This document shows, one piece after another, positions 1 through 12,339 of a stretch of 64,000 nt of DNA. How positions within the stretch are numbered: the stretch's first letter is position 1; each line of letters opens with the position of its first letter. The position numbers and the translations under genes were made by a program. Below the pieces are notes generated by a model that did not search any database, was not told the origin of the DNA, and was given only the letters and a program-made list of their open reading frames with translations. The stretch lies in assembly GCF_011383005.1 (NCBI RefSeq), contig NZ_CP049935.1:3720001-3784000 (forward strand), read 5' to 3'. This DNA is from Phycicoccus sp. HDW14 (lineage in GTDB: Bacteria > Actinomycetota > Actinomycetes > Actinomycetales > Dermatophilaceae).

Positions 1-3000
1 CGGCGGCGTCACCGACACCAACGGCAGCGGCCGGGTGGACGCCGGCGACCGGGTGACGTTCACCTTCACGGTGACCAACTCGGCGGCCGTCACGCTGACC
101 GACCTGCGGATCAGCGACCCGCTGGTGGGTGTGGTCACCTGCGCCCCGACGACCCTCGGGCCGGGGGAGCAGGCGACGTGCACGGCGCCGGCCGTCACCA
201 TCACCCAGGCCGAGGCCGACGGCGGCGCCCTCACCAACACCGCCACGGCCACGGCCACCGAACCGGGCGGCGACCCCGTCGCGAGCTCCGACACCGTCGT
301 CCTGCCCATCGCCCAGGTCGACGCGATGCAGCTGGACAAGGTCGCCGGCGCGGTCCTCGACACCAACACCTCGGGCACCGTCGACGCCGGCGACACCGTC
401 ACCTACACGTTCTCGGTGCTCAACACCGGGACGACGACGCTGCGCAGCGTGCTCGTCGACGACGCGCGCCTCGGCCTCACCGGGTTCTCCTGCGCCGGGT
501 CCACCCCCCTGGTCCCCGGCTCGACCCGGTCGTGCACCAGCCCGGCGTACACCCTGACCCAGGCCGACCTCGACGCCGGACGCGTGCTCAACACGGCCAC
601 TGCCCGGGCCACGGGCTCGGCCGGCACGGCCACCGCGCAGGACGACGCGACCCTGGTCCTGTCGAGCAGCGGCGGCATCGAGCTGACGAAGACCGCCTCG
701 GCCGTGGCGGACACCAACGCCGACGGGCGCGTCGACGCGGGCGACACGGTGACCTACGGCTTCACCGTGCGCAACGCCTCGACCGTGACCCTGACCGACG
801 TCTCGTTCAGCGACCCGTTCCTCGGTGTCGTCGCCGAGCGGTGCGGTCCCGCGACCCTGGCGCCCGGGGCGTCGGCCACCTGCACGCGCCCCCACGTCCT
901 CACGCAGGCCGACCTCGACGCCGGCACCGTCGACAACACGGCGACCGCCCGCGGCGTGCGCCCGGACGCGTCGGTGGCCACCGACACCTCGAGCGCGCGG
1001 GTCGCCGTCGGGGGGTCGGCCCAGCTGGCCCTGACCAAGACCGCCTCCGGTGTCCTCGACGCCGACGGCAACGGGCCCGACGCCGGCGACACGGTCACCT
1101 ACTCGTTCAGCGTCCGCAACCTCGGGTCGACGAGCCTCACCGACGTCCGCGTCACCGACCCCCGCACCGGCACGAGCGGGGCGCTGTGCACGGCGGGTCC
1201 GGTGGCCCCCGGGGCGACGGTGACCTGCGCGAGCACGGCGACCTACACGCTGACCCAGGCCGACGTCGACGCCGGCGCGGTCGCCAACACGGCGACGGCG
1301 ACGGCCACCCCGCCGTACGGCACCCCGCCGACCGCGACGAGCTCGACCCTCACGCCCGTCGACAGCGTGGCGTCGGTCGCCCTCGACAAGCGCGGCTCGG
1401 CCCCGGAGGACACCGACGGCTCGGGCGCGGTGAGTGCCGGCGACACCGTGCGCTGGACGTTCACGGTGACGAACACGACGACCGTGACCCTGACGGCGGT
1501 GCGCGTCGAGGACCCGCTGGCCGGTGAGGTCACCTGCCCCGACACCACGCTCGCGCCGGGCGCCTCCACCGTGTGCACCGCCGCCGGCCACCGGCTGACC
1601 CAGTCCGAGGTGGATGCCGGACGCGTCGACAACACGGCGACCGTCCGCGCCGAGGACCCGCGCCACACCGTCGTCACCGCCACCGACGTCGAGTCGGTCA
1701 CCTGGTCGGCGCCGTCCGGCCTGTCGCTCACCAAGACCGCCGGACCCGTGGTCGACGCCAACGGCTCGGGGCGCGAGGGCGTCGGCGACACCGTCACCTA
1801 CACGTTCGCCGTCCGCAACACCGGTGCGACGACGCTCACGGGCGTCACCGTCGACGACGCCCGGATCGGTGTCTCGGGGCTGGCCTGCGGCGCCACCGTG
1901 GCCCCGGGCGCCACCGCGTCCTGCTCGGTCACCTACACGCTGACCCAGGCCGACGTCGACGCCGGCCGGATCGACAACACGGCGACCGCCTCGGCCACCG
2001 ACCCCCGGGGTGACGGGGTCGCCGACGACGACGCGGCCTCCGTGACCATCCGCCCGACGACGTCGGTCGAGCTGACCAAGACGGCCTCGGCGGTCACCGA
2101 CGTCGACGGCAACGGACCCGACGCCGGCGACACCGTCGAGTACACGTTCTCGGTGCGCAACACCGGGTCCGCGACGCTGACCCGGGTCACGGTCGACGAC
2201 CCGCTCCTCGGTCTCGACGGCGAGGTCTGCACGACGACGCCGCTCGGCCCCTTCACGGTGCAGCCCTGCGCCGGCTCCTACGTCCACGTCCTCACCCAGG
2301 CCGAGGTCGACGCCGGCGCGGTGTCGAACACCGCGACGGCCACGGGGACGAGCACCGTGGGGGCCACCGCCACCGACGACGCCACCGCCACCGTGCCGGT
2401 CGACACCCTCGCCGTGCTCCGGCTGGACAAGGCCGTGCTCGGCGTCGCCGACACCGACGGCGACGGCCGCCGTGACGCCGGCGACACCGTCACCTACGGC
2501 TTCACGGTCACCAACACCTCGACCGTCACGCTCAGCGCGGTCACGGTGGAGGACAGCCGGATCGCCCGGGCCCAGAGCAGCTGCGGGGCGGCCGTCCTCG
2601 CCCCCGGTGCCAGCACGTCGTGCACCGCGACCTACGTGCTGACCCAGGCCGACGTCGACGCCGACCGGGTCGACAACACGGCCACGGCCCGGGCCGCGAC
2701 CCCGCGGGGCGCCACGGTCAGCGACGACGACACGGCCTCGGTGGTCGTCGGTGGGCCCTCCGGGGTCGAGCTGACGAAGACGGCCGGCGCCGTCGTCGAC
2801 GCCAACGGCTCGGGCCGCCAGGACGCCGGCGACACCGTCGAGTACACCTTCTCGGTCCGCAACACCGGCGCCGTCAGCCTCACCGACCTCCGCCTCGACG
2901 ACCCGGTGGCCGGCCTGTCCGGGGCCCTGTGCGCCGGCGGGCCGCTGCTGCCGGGGGCCACGACCGCCTGCGCCGTCCGCGGTTCCCACGTCCTCACGCA

Positions 3001-6000
3001 GGGCGAGGTCGACGCGGGCGTCGTCGACAACACCGCCGTCGTCTCGGCCGCGGCCGCGACTGGGGGTCGCGTCACCGACAGCGACCAGGCAACCCGCGCG
3101 GTCGCCACGACCCCGCTCGTCGACCTCGTCAAGGAGGGCTCGGCCGTCGTCGACGGCGACGGCAACGGGCCGGACGCGGGCGACACCGTGACGTGGACCT
3201 TCACGGTGACGAACACCGGGGCCCCGACGCTCACCGGGGTCACCGTCTCCGACCCGCGGATCGGGGTCGACGCCCTGCCCTGTGCCGCGTCGCTCGCGCC
3301 CGGTGCCGTGGTCCGCTGCAGCGCGACGTACGCGCTCTCGCAGGACGACGTCGACGCCGGCACGGTCGAGAACGCGGCCGTCGTCACCGGCACCGACGCG
3401 CTCGGCCGGACCGCGACCGACACCGCGCGGGCCTCGGTGGCGGTCGACAACCTCGCCCAGGTCACGCTCGACAAGACGGCCGGCGACCCGACCGTCGCGC
3501 AGGGGGCCGACCCCGAGCGGGTCGACGCCGGCGACACCGTCACCTACCGCTTCCTCGTCCGCAACACCTCGAACGTCACGCTGCGCGGCGTCGTCGTCGG
3601 CGACCCCCTCGTCGGCGCCGTCACCTGCCCCGACACCACCCTGGCGCCGGGGGCGTCCACGACCTGCACGGCCGCGGCCCACGTCCTCACCCAGGACGAC
3701 CTCGACCGCGGCGCCGTCGACAACCGTGCCGAGGTGACGGCCACCGGTCCGCAGGGTGTCGTCACCGCCGCCGACGTCGTCAGCGTGCCGCTGCCGCAGG
3801 CGAGCGGCCTCGTCCTCGTCAAGGAGTCCGGCGGCGTCACCGACGCCGACGCGAGCGGCCGGGTCGACGCCGGCGACACCATCGCCTACGCGTTCCGGGT
3901 GACGAACACGGGCACCACCCGGCTCGACCCGGTGCGCGTCGACGACCCGAGGCTGGGCATCACCGGGCTCCCGTGCGGCACGGGCCCGCTCGAGCCCGGC
4001 ACGACCCGCACGTGCAGCGGCCCCGTCCTCACCCTGACGCAGGCCGACCTCGACTCGGGTGCGGTGACGAACACCGCGACGGCCACCGGCACCGACCCCG
4101 CCGGCCGCGCCGTCACCGACGACGACGCGACGACGACCCGCCTCGACGGCCCGCCCGGGGTCACCCTCGCGAAGTCCGCCGGCCCGGTGCGCGACACGAA
4201 CGGCAGCGGCCGCCAGGACGCCGGCGACACCGTCACGTACACGTTCACCGTGACCAACTCGGGGGCCGTGACCCTCTCCGACGTCAGCGTGCGCGACGAG
4301 GTCGTCGGCACGACGGCCATCCCGTGCGCCGCGACGCTCGCGCCCGGGGCGTCGGCCACGTGCACCGCCGACCTCGTGCTCACGCAGGAGGAGGTCGACC
4401 GCGGCCGGGTCGACAACACCGCCGTCGCGACCGGCACGACGCCCACCGGGCGCTCGGTCTCCGACGACGCGTCGGCCTCCGTCGTGCTCGCCACGGCACC
4501 CGGCCTCGACCTGACGAAGGTCGCGTCGGCGATCGCCGACCTCGACGGCAACGGCGCCGACGCGGGCGACACCATCACCTACACCTTCGGCGTCCGGAAC
4601 ACCGGCACCACCCGGCTCTCGTCGGTCCGGATCACCGACGCGATGCTCGGCCTCGACGGGGCCACGTGCACGGCCGGCCCGCTCCTGCCCGGGCAGTCGG
4701 TCGGCTGCGACACCGCGTACGTGCACACCCTGACCCAGGCCGACGTCGACGCCGGCTCGGTCGCGAACACCGCGACGGCGACGGCCACGACGCCGACGGG
4801 GACGGCCCCGACCGACAGCTCGTCGACCGTCACGCCGCTCGACCGGGTCGCGCAGCTGCGGCTCGACAAGACCGTCGGGGCCGTCGTCGACGCGAACGGG
4901 AGCGGGCGCCCCGACGCCGGCGACACGGTGACCTACGGCTTCACGATCACCAACACCGCGAACGTCACGCTCACGGCGGTGGACCTCACCGACGCCCGGC
5001 TCGGCCTCGAGGACGCGCTGTGCGGCACGGCCACCTTGGCCCCGGGCGCCTCGACCGCGTGCACGAGCGACCCGTACGTGCTGACCCAGGCCGACGTCGA
5101 CGCCGGCCGGGTCGACAACACGGCGACGGCCACCGCGATCGGCCCGGACGGCACACCGACCCGCGCCGACGCCTCCGCCACCCTGCGCGTGCCGGTCACG
5201 AACGGGATGTCGCTCGTCAAGACCGCCGGAACGCCGACCACGGACCGCGGGCTCGACCCGACGACCACCGACGCCGGTGACGTCGTCGAGTACTCGTTCC
5301 GGGTGACCAACACCGGCACCCAGACCCTCGCCCTGCTCACCGTCGCCGACCCGCGCATCGGCCTCACGGCCCTGCGCTGCGTCGCGACCCTCTCGCCCGG
5401 TGAGTCGGTCGTCTGCTCCGGCAGCTACACGCTCACCCAGACCGACCTCGACCGGGGCGGGGTCACCAACAGCGCCACGGCGTCCGGGTTCACCCCCGAC
5501 GGCGAGGAGATCACCGCGCCGGCCGACAGCGTCGACCTCCCGGTCGACGGCCGCAACGCCCTGGCCCTGACGAAGACGGCGTCGGCCATCTCCGACGTCG
5601 ACGGCAACGGGGCCGACGCCGGCGACACCATCGAGTACTCGTTCGTCGTGCGCAACGACGGGACGACGACGCTGCGCGACGTGCGGCTCACCGACCCCCT
5701 GCTGGGCCTCGACGCCGCGGCCTGCTCGGCCGGTCCGCTGGCCCCGGGGCGAGCCTGCCCTGCGACCGGACCTGGACCTACACCCTGACGCAGGACGACG
5801 TCGACGCCGGCGCGGTGTCGAACACCGCGACCGCCGCCGCCGTCCCGCCGGCCGGGACAGCCCCGAGCGCCTCGTCCTCGACCACGACGCCGATGACGAC
5901 GCTGGCCCGGCTGACGCTGGTGAAGTCGGCCTCCGCGGTCGTCGACGCGAACGGTGACGGTGTCGACTCCGCCGGGGACACGGTCACGTACGCCTTCACG

Positions 6001-9000
6001 GTGCGGAACGTCTCCAACGTCACCGTGCGGGTCATCCAGGTGGCCGACCCGAACCTCGACGACATCCGGTGCGCCGCCATCACGCTGCGTCCGGGCGACG
6101 AGACCACCTGCAGCGCACCGGCCTACGAGCTGACCCAGGCCGACGTCGACGCCGGGCGCGTGGACAACACCGCGACGGCCGTCGGGCTCGACCCGCAGGA
6201 CGTCGAGACGACGGCCAGTGACACGGTGACGACGCGGCTCTCGCCGTCCGGCAGCCTGCGGCTCGACAAGACCGCCGGTGCGGTCGTCGACGCCAACGGC
6301 TCGGGCCGCACCGACGCCGGCGACACCGTCACCTACCGGCTCGCCGTGACCAACACCGGCTCGACCCGCCTCACCGACGTCGCCGTCGACGACTCCCGCC
6401 TCGGCCTCACCGGCCTGCGCTGCGGCACGGGGGCGCTCGACCCCGGAGCCACCGTCGCCTGCCCGCCGACGACCTACGTGCTGACCCAGTCCGACGTCGA
6501 CACCGGTGAGGTCGCCAACACGGCCACCGGCACCGCGCGCACGCCGGCCGGCGACCCGGTCACCGACGACGACACGGCCACCGTGCCCGTCGCCGGGCCG
6601 TCGTCCGTGCGCCTCGACAAGTCGGTGTCGGCCGTCGACGACGTCGACGGTGACGGCCGGCCGAGCGCCGGCGACCGGCTCACCTACACGTTCGTCGTCA
6701 CCAACACCGGCACGACGACCCTCACCTCGCCCGCGGTCACCGACCCCCTCCTCGGGCTCGACGGGTTCGTCTGTGCCGCAGGGCCGCTCGCCCCGCGGGC
6801 CAGCGTCACCTGCGAGGCCCCCGCCCCGTACCGGCTGACGGCCGCCGACATCGACGCCGGCAGGGTCGACAACACCGCGACCGTCGAGGCCGGGACGCCG
6901 TCCGGTGGCACGGTCGGCGACGACGCGAGCGCCACGGCGACGCTCGACCGCGTCGCGCAGGTGCGGCTCGTCAAGACCGCCGGAGACGTCGTCGACACCA
7001 ACCGCTCCGGGCGCGTCGACGCCGGTGACACGGTCGGCTTCCTGCTCCGGGTCGAGAACACCTCCAACGTCACGCTCACCGGCGTGTCCGTGTCCGACCC
7101 CCTGCTCGGCACGGTCACCTGTGCGGCCACGACCCTGGCCGCCGGCGCCTCGACCACCTGCACGGCCGCCGACCACACCCTCACCCAGGCCGACGTCGAC
7201 GCGGGGCGCGTCGACAACACGGCGCGGGTCACGGCGTCGAGCCCGGTCGCGGTCGTGTCCGACGACGACTCGGTGCGGGTGACCCTCGACGGCGTGGCCG
7301 CGGTGTCGCTCACCAAGACCGCTGGCGCCGTGGTCGACGGTGACGCCAACGGCGTCGACGCCGGCGACACGGTCACGTGGAGCCTGGCCGTGACCAACCG
7401 GGGCACCGTGACCCTCGACCCGGTCGTCGTCGACGACCCGCTGCTCGGCCTCACCGGGTTCGCCTGCGGTGCAGGCGGCCTCGCACCCGGGGAGACGCGC
7501 ACCTGCGTGCCGCCGGCCTACGCGCTGACCCAGGCCGACGTCGACGCCGGCACGGTGACCAACACCGCGACGGCCATCGGCACGCCCCCCGTCGGCGACC
7601 CGGTGCAGGCCACCGACTCGGCCACCGCCGACCTCGCGCCGGCCGGCGCCCTGACCCTCGTCAAGGCCGTCGTCGGTGTCGCCGACACCAACGGCTCCGG
7701 CCGCGACGACGCGGGGGACACCGTCACCTACCGCTTCACGGTGACGAACACCGGCGCGACCACGGTCTCCGGCCTCGTCCTCGACGACGCCCGCCTCGGG
7801 CTGGTCGGCGTCACGTGCGGCGACACCTCGCTCGCGCCGGGCGTCGCCACCTCGTGCGAGCGCGACCACGTCCTGACCCAGGGCGACGTCGACGCCGGGC
7901 GGGTCGACAACGTCGCCGCCGTCCGCGGCACCGACAGCCGTGGCGCCGCACTGCGCGCCGAGGACGCCGCGACCGTGGTCCTGGCGCCGGCCGCGTCGGT
8001 CGAGCTGACCAAGACCGCCTCCGGGGTCCGGGACACGAACGACGACGGTCGGGTGTCGGCCGGCGACGAGGTCGAGTTCGCCTTCACCGTCCGCAACACC
8101 GGCGACGTGTCGCTGAGCGACCTCGTCGTCGACGACCCGCGGGTGGGTGCCACGGGGCTGCCCTGCACGGCCGGACCCCTCGCACCGGGCGCCACCGCGG
8201 CCTGCACCGGCACGGTGACCTACGTCCTCACCGGCTCCGACCTCGACGCGGGGGCGGTGCTCAACACGGCGACGGTCACCGGGGTGGCCGGCAGCGGCGG
8301 CACGGTGACCGACGACGCGTCGGCGGTCGTCCGGCTCGACCGGCTGGCCGCCCTGGAGCTGACGAAGACGGCGGGCGCGGTGGTCGACGCCAACCGCTCC
8401 GGACGTGCCGACGCCGGCGACACCGTTGGGTACACCTTCGTCGTCCGCAACACCGGGACGACGACGCTCGACGGGCTCGAGGTCGAGGACCCGCTCGTCG
8501 GAACCGTCCGCTGCCCGGTCGCCACGCTCGTCGCCGGCGCGTCCACCACGTGCACCGCCGACCCGTACGTCCTGACCCAGGCCGACGTCGACGCCGGCCG
8601 CGTCGACAACACGGCGACGGCGCGCGCCACCGACCCGGACGACGCGCCGGTCTCGGCCGTCGACACCGCGACCGTCGAGCTCGACGCGGCAGCCGGCATC
8701 GCCCTCGAGAAGTCGGCGGGCGCGGTCGTCGACGCCAACGACTCGGGCCGGCCGGACGCCGGCGACACGGTGACCTACACGTTCACCGTGACGAACACCG
8801 GCACGACCTCGCTCGTCGGGGTCGCCGTCGATGACGAGCGCCTCGGCCTCACTGCGCTGGCCTGTGGCACAGGGCCCCTCGCGCCCGGGGCCGACCGTGA
8901 GTGCACCGCCACCTACACGGTGACCCAGGCCGACCTCGACGCCGGGCGGGTCGACAACACGGCCACCGCGTCGGGCACCTCGGGCGGTCCGAGCGGCCCC

Positions 9001-9750
9001 CGCGTCGCCGCGACCGACGCCGTCACGGTCACGCTGGCCGGCGTCGCGGCCCTCGACCTGGTGAAGACGGGAACGCTCGACGACACGGACGGCGACGGCG
9101 TGGCCTCGGCCGGCGAGACCATCCGCTACGGCTTCCGCGTGACGAACACCGGCACCGTCACGCTCACCGGCGTGGCGGTCTCCGACCCGCGCCTCGGCGG
9201 TGCCGTCACCTGCCCCGACACCGCCCTGGCGCCCGGCGCCTCGCTCGACTGCTCGGTGCTCGCCTACGTCGTGACCCCGGCCGACGCGGCCACCGGGTCG
9301 ATCCGCAACGTCGCGGTCGCGACGGCCGTCAGCGACGCCGCCGGCGTCCCGGACCCGGCGCCGAGCGAGAGCGTGGCCGTCGTCGAGACCCGTCCGTCCG
9401 CCGGCATCGAGCTGGCCAAGACCGCCCGCCTGCTCGACGAGGACGGTGACGGCCGCGCCGACGCCGGCGAGCGCATCGAGTACACGTTCTCGGTCCGCAA
9501 CACCGGGCAGACGCCGCTCACCGACATCCGCCTCACCGACCCGATGCTCGGCCTCGCGGGTGCCCTGTGCACGGCCGGTCCGCTGGCCCCCGGTGCGACG
9601 CAGGCCTGCCCGGGCCTGACGCGCACGCACGTCGTGACGGCGGCCGAGGTGCGCACCGGCCGGGTCGTCAACCGCGCCGGTGTCGCGGCCACCGACCCGT
9701 ACGACGACGTCGTGTCCGGAGCCGACTCCGCGGTCGTCGCGGCCGTTGAC
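1..9750 (+). repeat. 28 in-frame ~350-bp coding repeats with a three-unit super-period
   Basis: Counting the DAGDTV-like motif gives 28 units. They fall into three classes. Class A begins LDK and carries TSNVTLT and CPDTTLAPGAS. Class B carries VVDANGSGR and LGLTGLxCGTGPLAPG. Class C carries VDGNGPDAGD, DPLLGLDG and CTAGPLAPG. The order A-B-C recurs with occasional extra units; class A falls at units 2, 5, 8, 11, 15, 18, 21 and 25. The locus therefore seems to have grown partly by duplicating three-domain blocks. Unit boundaries are approximate. Confidence 0.8.
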
Positions 9751-9915
9751 GGCGCGGTGCCGCCGCCGGCCGGCGGCGGGGGACCCCTGGCCCAGACGGG
9801 CGTCGAGCTGATGCGCGGCGTGGGGCTGGGCCTCCTGCTCGTGCTCGCCGGCCTGCTCGCCGTGCTCGGCTCCCGGCGCCGTGGGACCCGGGGCGCGTCC
9901 GGCCGCCGGGCGTGA
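1..9915 (+). CDS. Giant repeat surface protein, 5' end outside window, one frameshift
   Basis: About 3,304 residues are visible and the frame is already open at the first base, so the N-terminus and any signal peptide lie upstream. The protein is 28 tandem Ig-like domains of about 116 residues (DUF11/DUF7507-type surface repeat), then a Pro/Gly hinge and a sorting signal. It is probably a long covalently anchored stalk or adhesin. Each domain has a D-x-N-G-x-G-x-x-D-A-G-D loop, a TVTYTFxVxNTG strand, two Cys about 13 residues apart around a LAPGA turn, and LTQADVDAGxVxNTATA. The frame breaks in the G run 5746-5749: adding one G restores LAPGASLPCDRTW and joins the +2 frame (to 5745) to the +1 frame (to the stop at 9913). 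An assembly error is more likely than a pseudogene because domains on both sides are equally well kept. The ligand is unknown. Confidence 0.85.
9787..9912 (+). other. LAQTG cell-wall sorting signal
   Basis: The last 42 residues read LAQTG, a short polar stretch, a Leu/Gly/Val-rich membrane span, and an Arg-rich tail (SRRRGTRG...GRRA). This is the three-part sortase signal. The LAxTG form, rather than LPxTG, is the one assigned to class E sortases of high-GC actinobacteria. No sortase gene lies in the window, so the enzyme must be encoded elsewhere. Confidence 0.85.
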
Positions 9916-9948
9916 TGGACTGATGACCCCAACGAGAGGACGCACGTC

Positions 9949-10383
9949 GTGACACCCAGGACGCGGGCCACCGCCGCCCTGACCACCCTCCTGCTCGCCG
10001 CCGGTGTCGCCGGCTGCTCCGGCGACGGCGCCGAGCCGACCCCCACCGGCAGCGGGGCCCAGCAGACCGTCACCGCGGCGCCGCCGACGAACCAGCCCGC
10101 GGGGGCGATCAAGGAGCTGAGCAAGGTCCGCTGCGAGCGCAAGGGCAAGGACTGGTCGTTCTCGGCGACGCTGACCAACGCGGGCTCGGAGAAGACCACG
10201 TACACCGTGCTCGTCGCGGTCGCCAAGCGCGAGGGCGGCACGGTCGTCGGCAGCAAGACGCTGACCAAGACGCTCGACGCCGGCGACAGCGCGACCCTCG
10301 AGGCCGAGGACTTCTACTCGGGCGACGACAAGGCCGCCGACGTGCAGTGCGTCCCGTCGGCCACCAAGGCCAAGGCCGGCTGA
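9949..10383 (+). CDS. Small lipoprotein, 144 aa
   Basis: GTG start preceded by GAGAGGA. A signal peptide with lipobox VAGC puts the lipidated Cys at about residue 23. A Thr/Pro/Gln-rich linker to about residue 50 leads to a compact domain (about 55-135) with the FSATLTNAG pattern of small extracellular Ig-like (FxLD-type) domains. Two Cys in that domain (RCERKGKDW and DVQCVPS) could form a disulfide. It begins 33 bp after the giant surface protein, so it may be co-transcribed and could sit in the membrane beside that protein's anchor. Function unknown; the family assignment is tentative. Confidence 0.8.
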   Translation: MTPRTRATAALTTLLLAAGVAGCSGDGAEPTPTGSGAQQTVTAAPPTNQPAGAIKELSKVRCERKGKDWSFSATLTNAGSEKTTYTVLVAVAKREGGTVVGSKTLTKTLDAGDSATLEAEDFYSGDDKAADVQCVPSATKAKAG

Positions 10384-10482
10384 TCCCGACGGGGCCGCCG
10401 GCCGGGGGTTCCACCCGCGGAGGGCCCCCGGTCCGTCCTCCCCGGTGACGGGCACGGCGGACGGCGACGGGAGTTGGGGCCG

Positions 10483-10998
10483 GTGGCGGAGCGGGAGCAG
10501 TTCGACGAGTACGTGCGGACCCGGTGGGTGCCGCTCGTGCGCACGGCCGCCCTGCTCACCGGAGACCGCCACTCCGCCGAGGACCTCGCCCAGGAGGCGC
10601 TCGTCCGCGCCGCCCGGCACTCGCACCGGGTCGACATCGGGACGGCCGACGCCTACGTCCGGCGCATCCTCTACACCCGCTCGATCGACGTGTGGCGCTG
10701 GCGGAGGCACCAGCCGGACCCCGTCGAACCCCCCGCCGAGCGCCCCGGGGCCGGTGACGCGGCCACCGACGCCGACACCCGACTCACCCTCGAGGCCGCC
10801 CTGCGTCGGCTGACCCCGCGCCAGCGGGCGGTCCTCGTCGTGCGCTTCTACGAGGACCGCACCGAGGTGCAGACCGCCCAGCTGCTCGGCTGCTCGGTGA
10901 GCACCGTCAAGTCCCAGACCCGCCACGCCCTGGGCCGCCTGCGCGAGCTGGCCCCGGAGCTGGCGGCGACCTTCGGCCGCGAGGAGGTACCCCGGTGA
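10483..10998 (+). CDS. ECF sigma factor, SigE family
   Basis: A 171-residue RNA polymerase sigma factor. Region 2 lies around EDLAQEALVRAARH and region 4 around LTPRQRAVLVVRFYEDRTEVQTAQLLG, with the recognition helix CSVSTVKSQTRHALGRLRE. There is no C-terminal extension. The GTG at 10483 is preferred over the TTG at 10474 because a GGGAG lies nine bases upstream. Its last four bases overlap the start of the next gene (ATGA-type overlap at 10995-10998), which encodes a membrane protein with a large extracytoplasmic part. That arrangement suggests a sigma factor and a membrane regulator. Target promoters are not evident. Confidence 0.9.
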   Translation: MAEREQFDEYVRTRWVPLVRTAALLTGDRHSAEDLAQEALVRAARHSHRVDIGTADAYVRRILYTRSIDVWRWRRHQPDPVEPPAERPGAGDAATDADTRLTLEAALRRLTPRQRAVLVVRFYEDRTEVQTAQLLGCSVSTVKSQTRHALGRLRELAPELAATFGREEVPR

Positions 10999-12313
10999 AC
11001 GAGTACGGCACCCTGACCCGGCAGCTGGAGGGCCTGTCCGTGGGGATCGTCGGGGAGGACCAGCAGGTCCCCGAGCCGGTGCCCCTGTGGCGCGACGGTC
11101 TGCGCCTGCGCCGGCGCGAGCGCGGCACGGCGGTGGCGGTGCTCCTCGTCGCCGCGGCTCTCGTCGCCGTCGGCACCCTCCCCGTGGGCGGCCGGCCGTC
11201 GACGCTGCCCGCCACCGGCCCCGACGGCCTGCCGACGTCCTTCCCGGCGCGGGTCGCGATGCCGGCCGACCCCGTGCGCACCGCCGCGCCCGGCGTGACG
11301 GCCCTCGCACTGCCGGCCGAGCGCGACGGCCGACGCGTGGTGTGGACGGTGGGGCCGACCGGCGCGGTCCACGAGCTCGTGGCCGACTCGAGCATGCTCG
11401 ACGGGGGTGTGCCCGGCGTGTCACAGGAGGTCTCCCTCTCGCCGGACGGTCGCCGGCTGGCGGGGAGCGGGGCGGTGCAGGACCTCGTGTCCGGGCGGGT
11501 GACCGACGTCGACCTCGCAACCACCGTGCCGCTGACGGAGATCGGTTCGGTGGGCCGGCCGTGGTGGAGCCCGGACTCACGCCGCGTGTACCTCCCCCGA
11601 GAGGCCACCACGCCTCCGTCGGCCGGCGTGGTCCTCGACGCGGACTCCGGTGCCGTCTCGGTGGTCCCGGCACCGGAGGGTGGCCCGTCTGTCGTGCAGG
11701 CGGGCTGGCGCGACGCCTCGACCCTCGTCGCGGTGTGGCAGACCGGCCCCGACACCCGCCAGGTGCACACGTGGACCGTCGGCGACGAGGCGTGGCGCGA
11801 AGGACCTTCCATCACGTGGCCGGGGCCCACCACGGACACGGAGTCGTCCGCGGCGGTGTCCCCGGACGGCCGGAGCATCGTGCTGCTGGACCTGGGGGTC
11901 GACGACACCTCCGGCCCGCGCACACGCGCCCGGGTCTTCGACCTCGCGACGGGATCGCCCGAAGGCTCCGCCGCGGACTGGGCCGGATGGGGCTGCCGGC
12001 CGGTCTGGCGCGCCGGCAGGCCCGTAGTCACCGACGACCTGGCGTTCCGACCCGTCGGCGGGGACGGGGGCCCGCTCGTCCGGGTCTCCTCCGAGCTCGG
12101 CACGGACGGCTGCCCGGCGGCAGCGGGGACAGCCTCCGCGGGAGCCCCGCCGAGGACTCGGCGCTGGTCTGGGCCGAGCGGGCCCGGACCTGGGGAGGTC
12201 TGCTCGGGGTGCTCCTGGCCCTGGGCGTCGTGGTCTGGTGGAGCGGGCGCCGGCGGGGCTGGAAGAGACCGGTCGGGCGGCTGCCGTTTGTCTACCAGGT
12301 CGGGGGGCGGTGA
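10995..12313 (+). CDS. Membrane-anchored propeller-like partner of the sigma factor, one frameshift
   Basis: Reconstructed length is about 439 residues. A cytoplasmic N-terminus of about 45 residues is followed by a membrane span (AVAVLLVAAALVAVGTL). The extracytoplasmic region has repeated PDGRRLAGS / PDSRRVYLP / PDGRSIVLL strands, as in TolB/WD-like propellers. A second span (LLGVLLALGVVVWWSG) and a basic tail complete it. The original frame drifts into low-complexity sequence after 12125; one extra G in the run 12125-12128 restores the C-terminal span and a stop at 12311. Translational coupling to the sigma factor suggests an anti-sigma or sensor role, but no zinc-finger anti-sigma motif is visible, so the role is an inference. 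Confidence 0.7.
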
Positions 12314-12339
12314 CCGGAGGCGCGGCTGCCCGTCCGGGC

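Noticed and set aside
2620..5280. 886-residue Arg/His-rich frame on the + strand
   Set aside because: Shifted reading of the surface-protein repeats; the composition is that of a shadow frame.
5425..11673. 2,082-residue open frame on the − strand
   Set aside because: It lies antisense to the repeat gene. It is Arg/Gly/Val-rich and has no domain; it stays open only because the GC-rich repeats lack stop codons in that frame.
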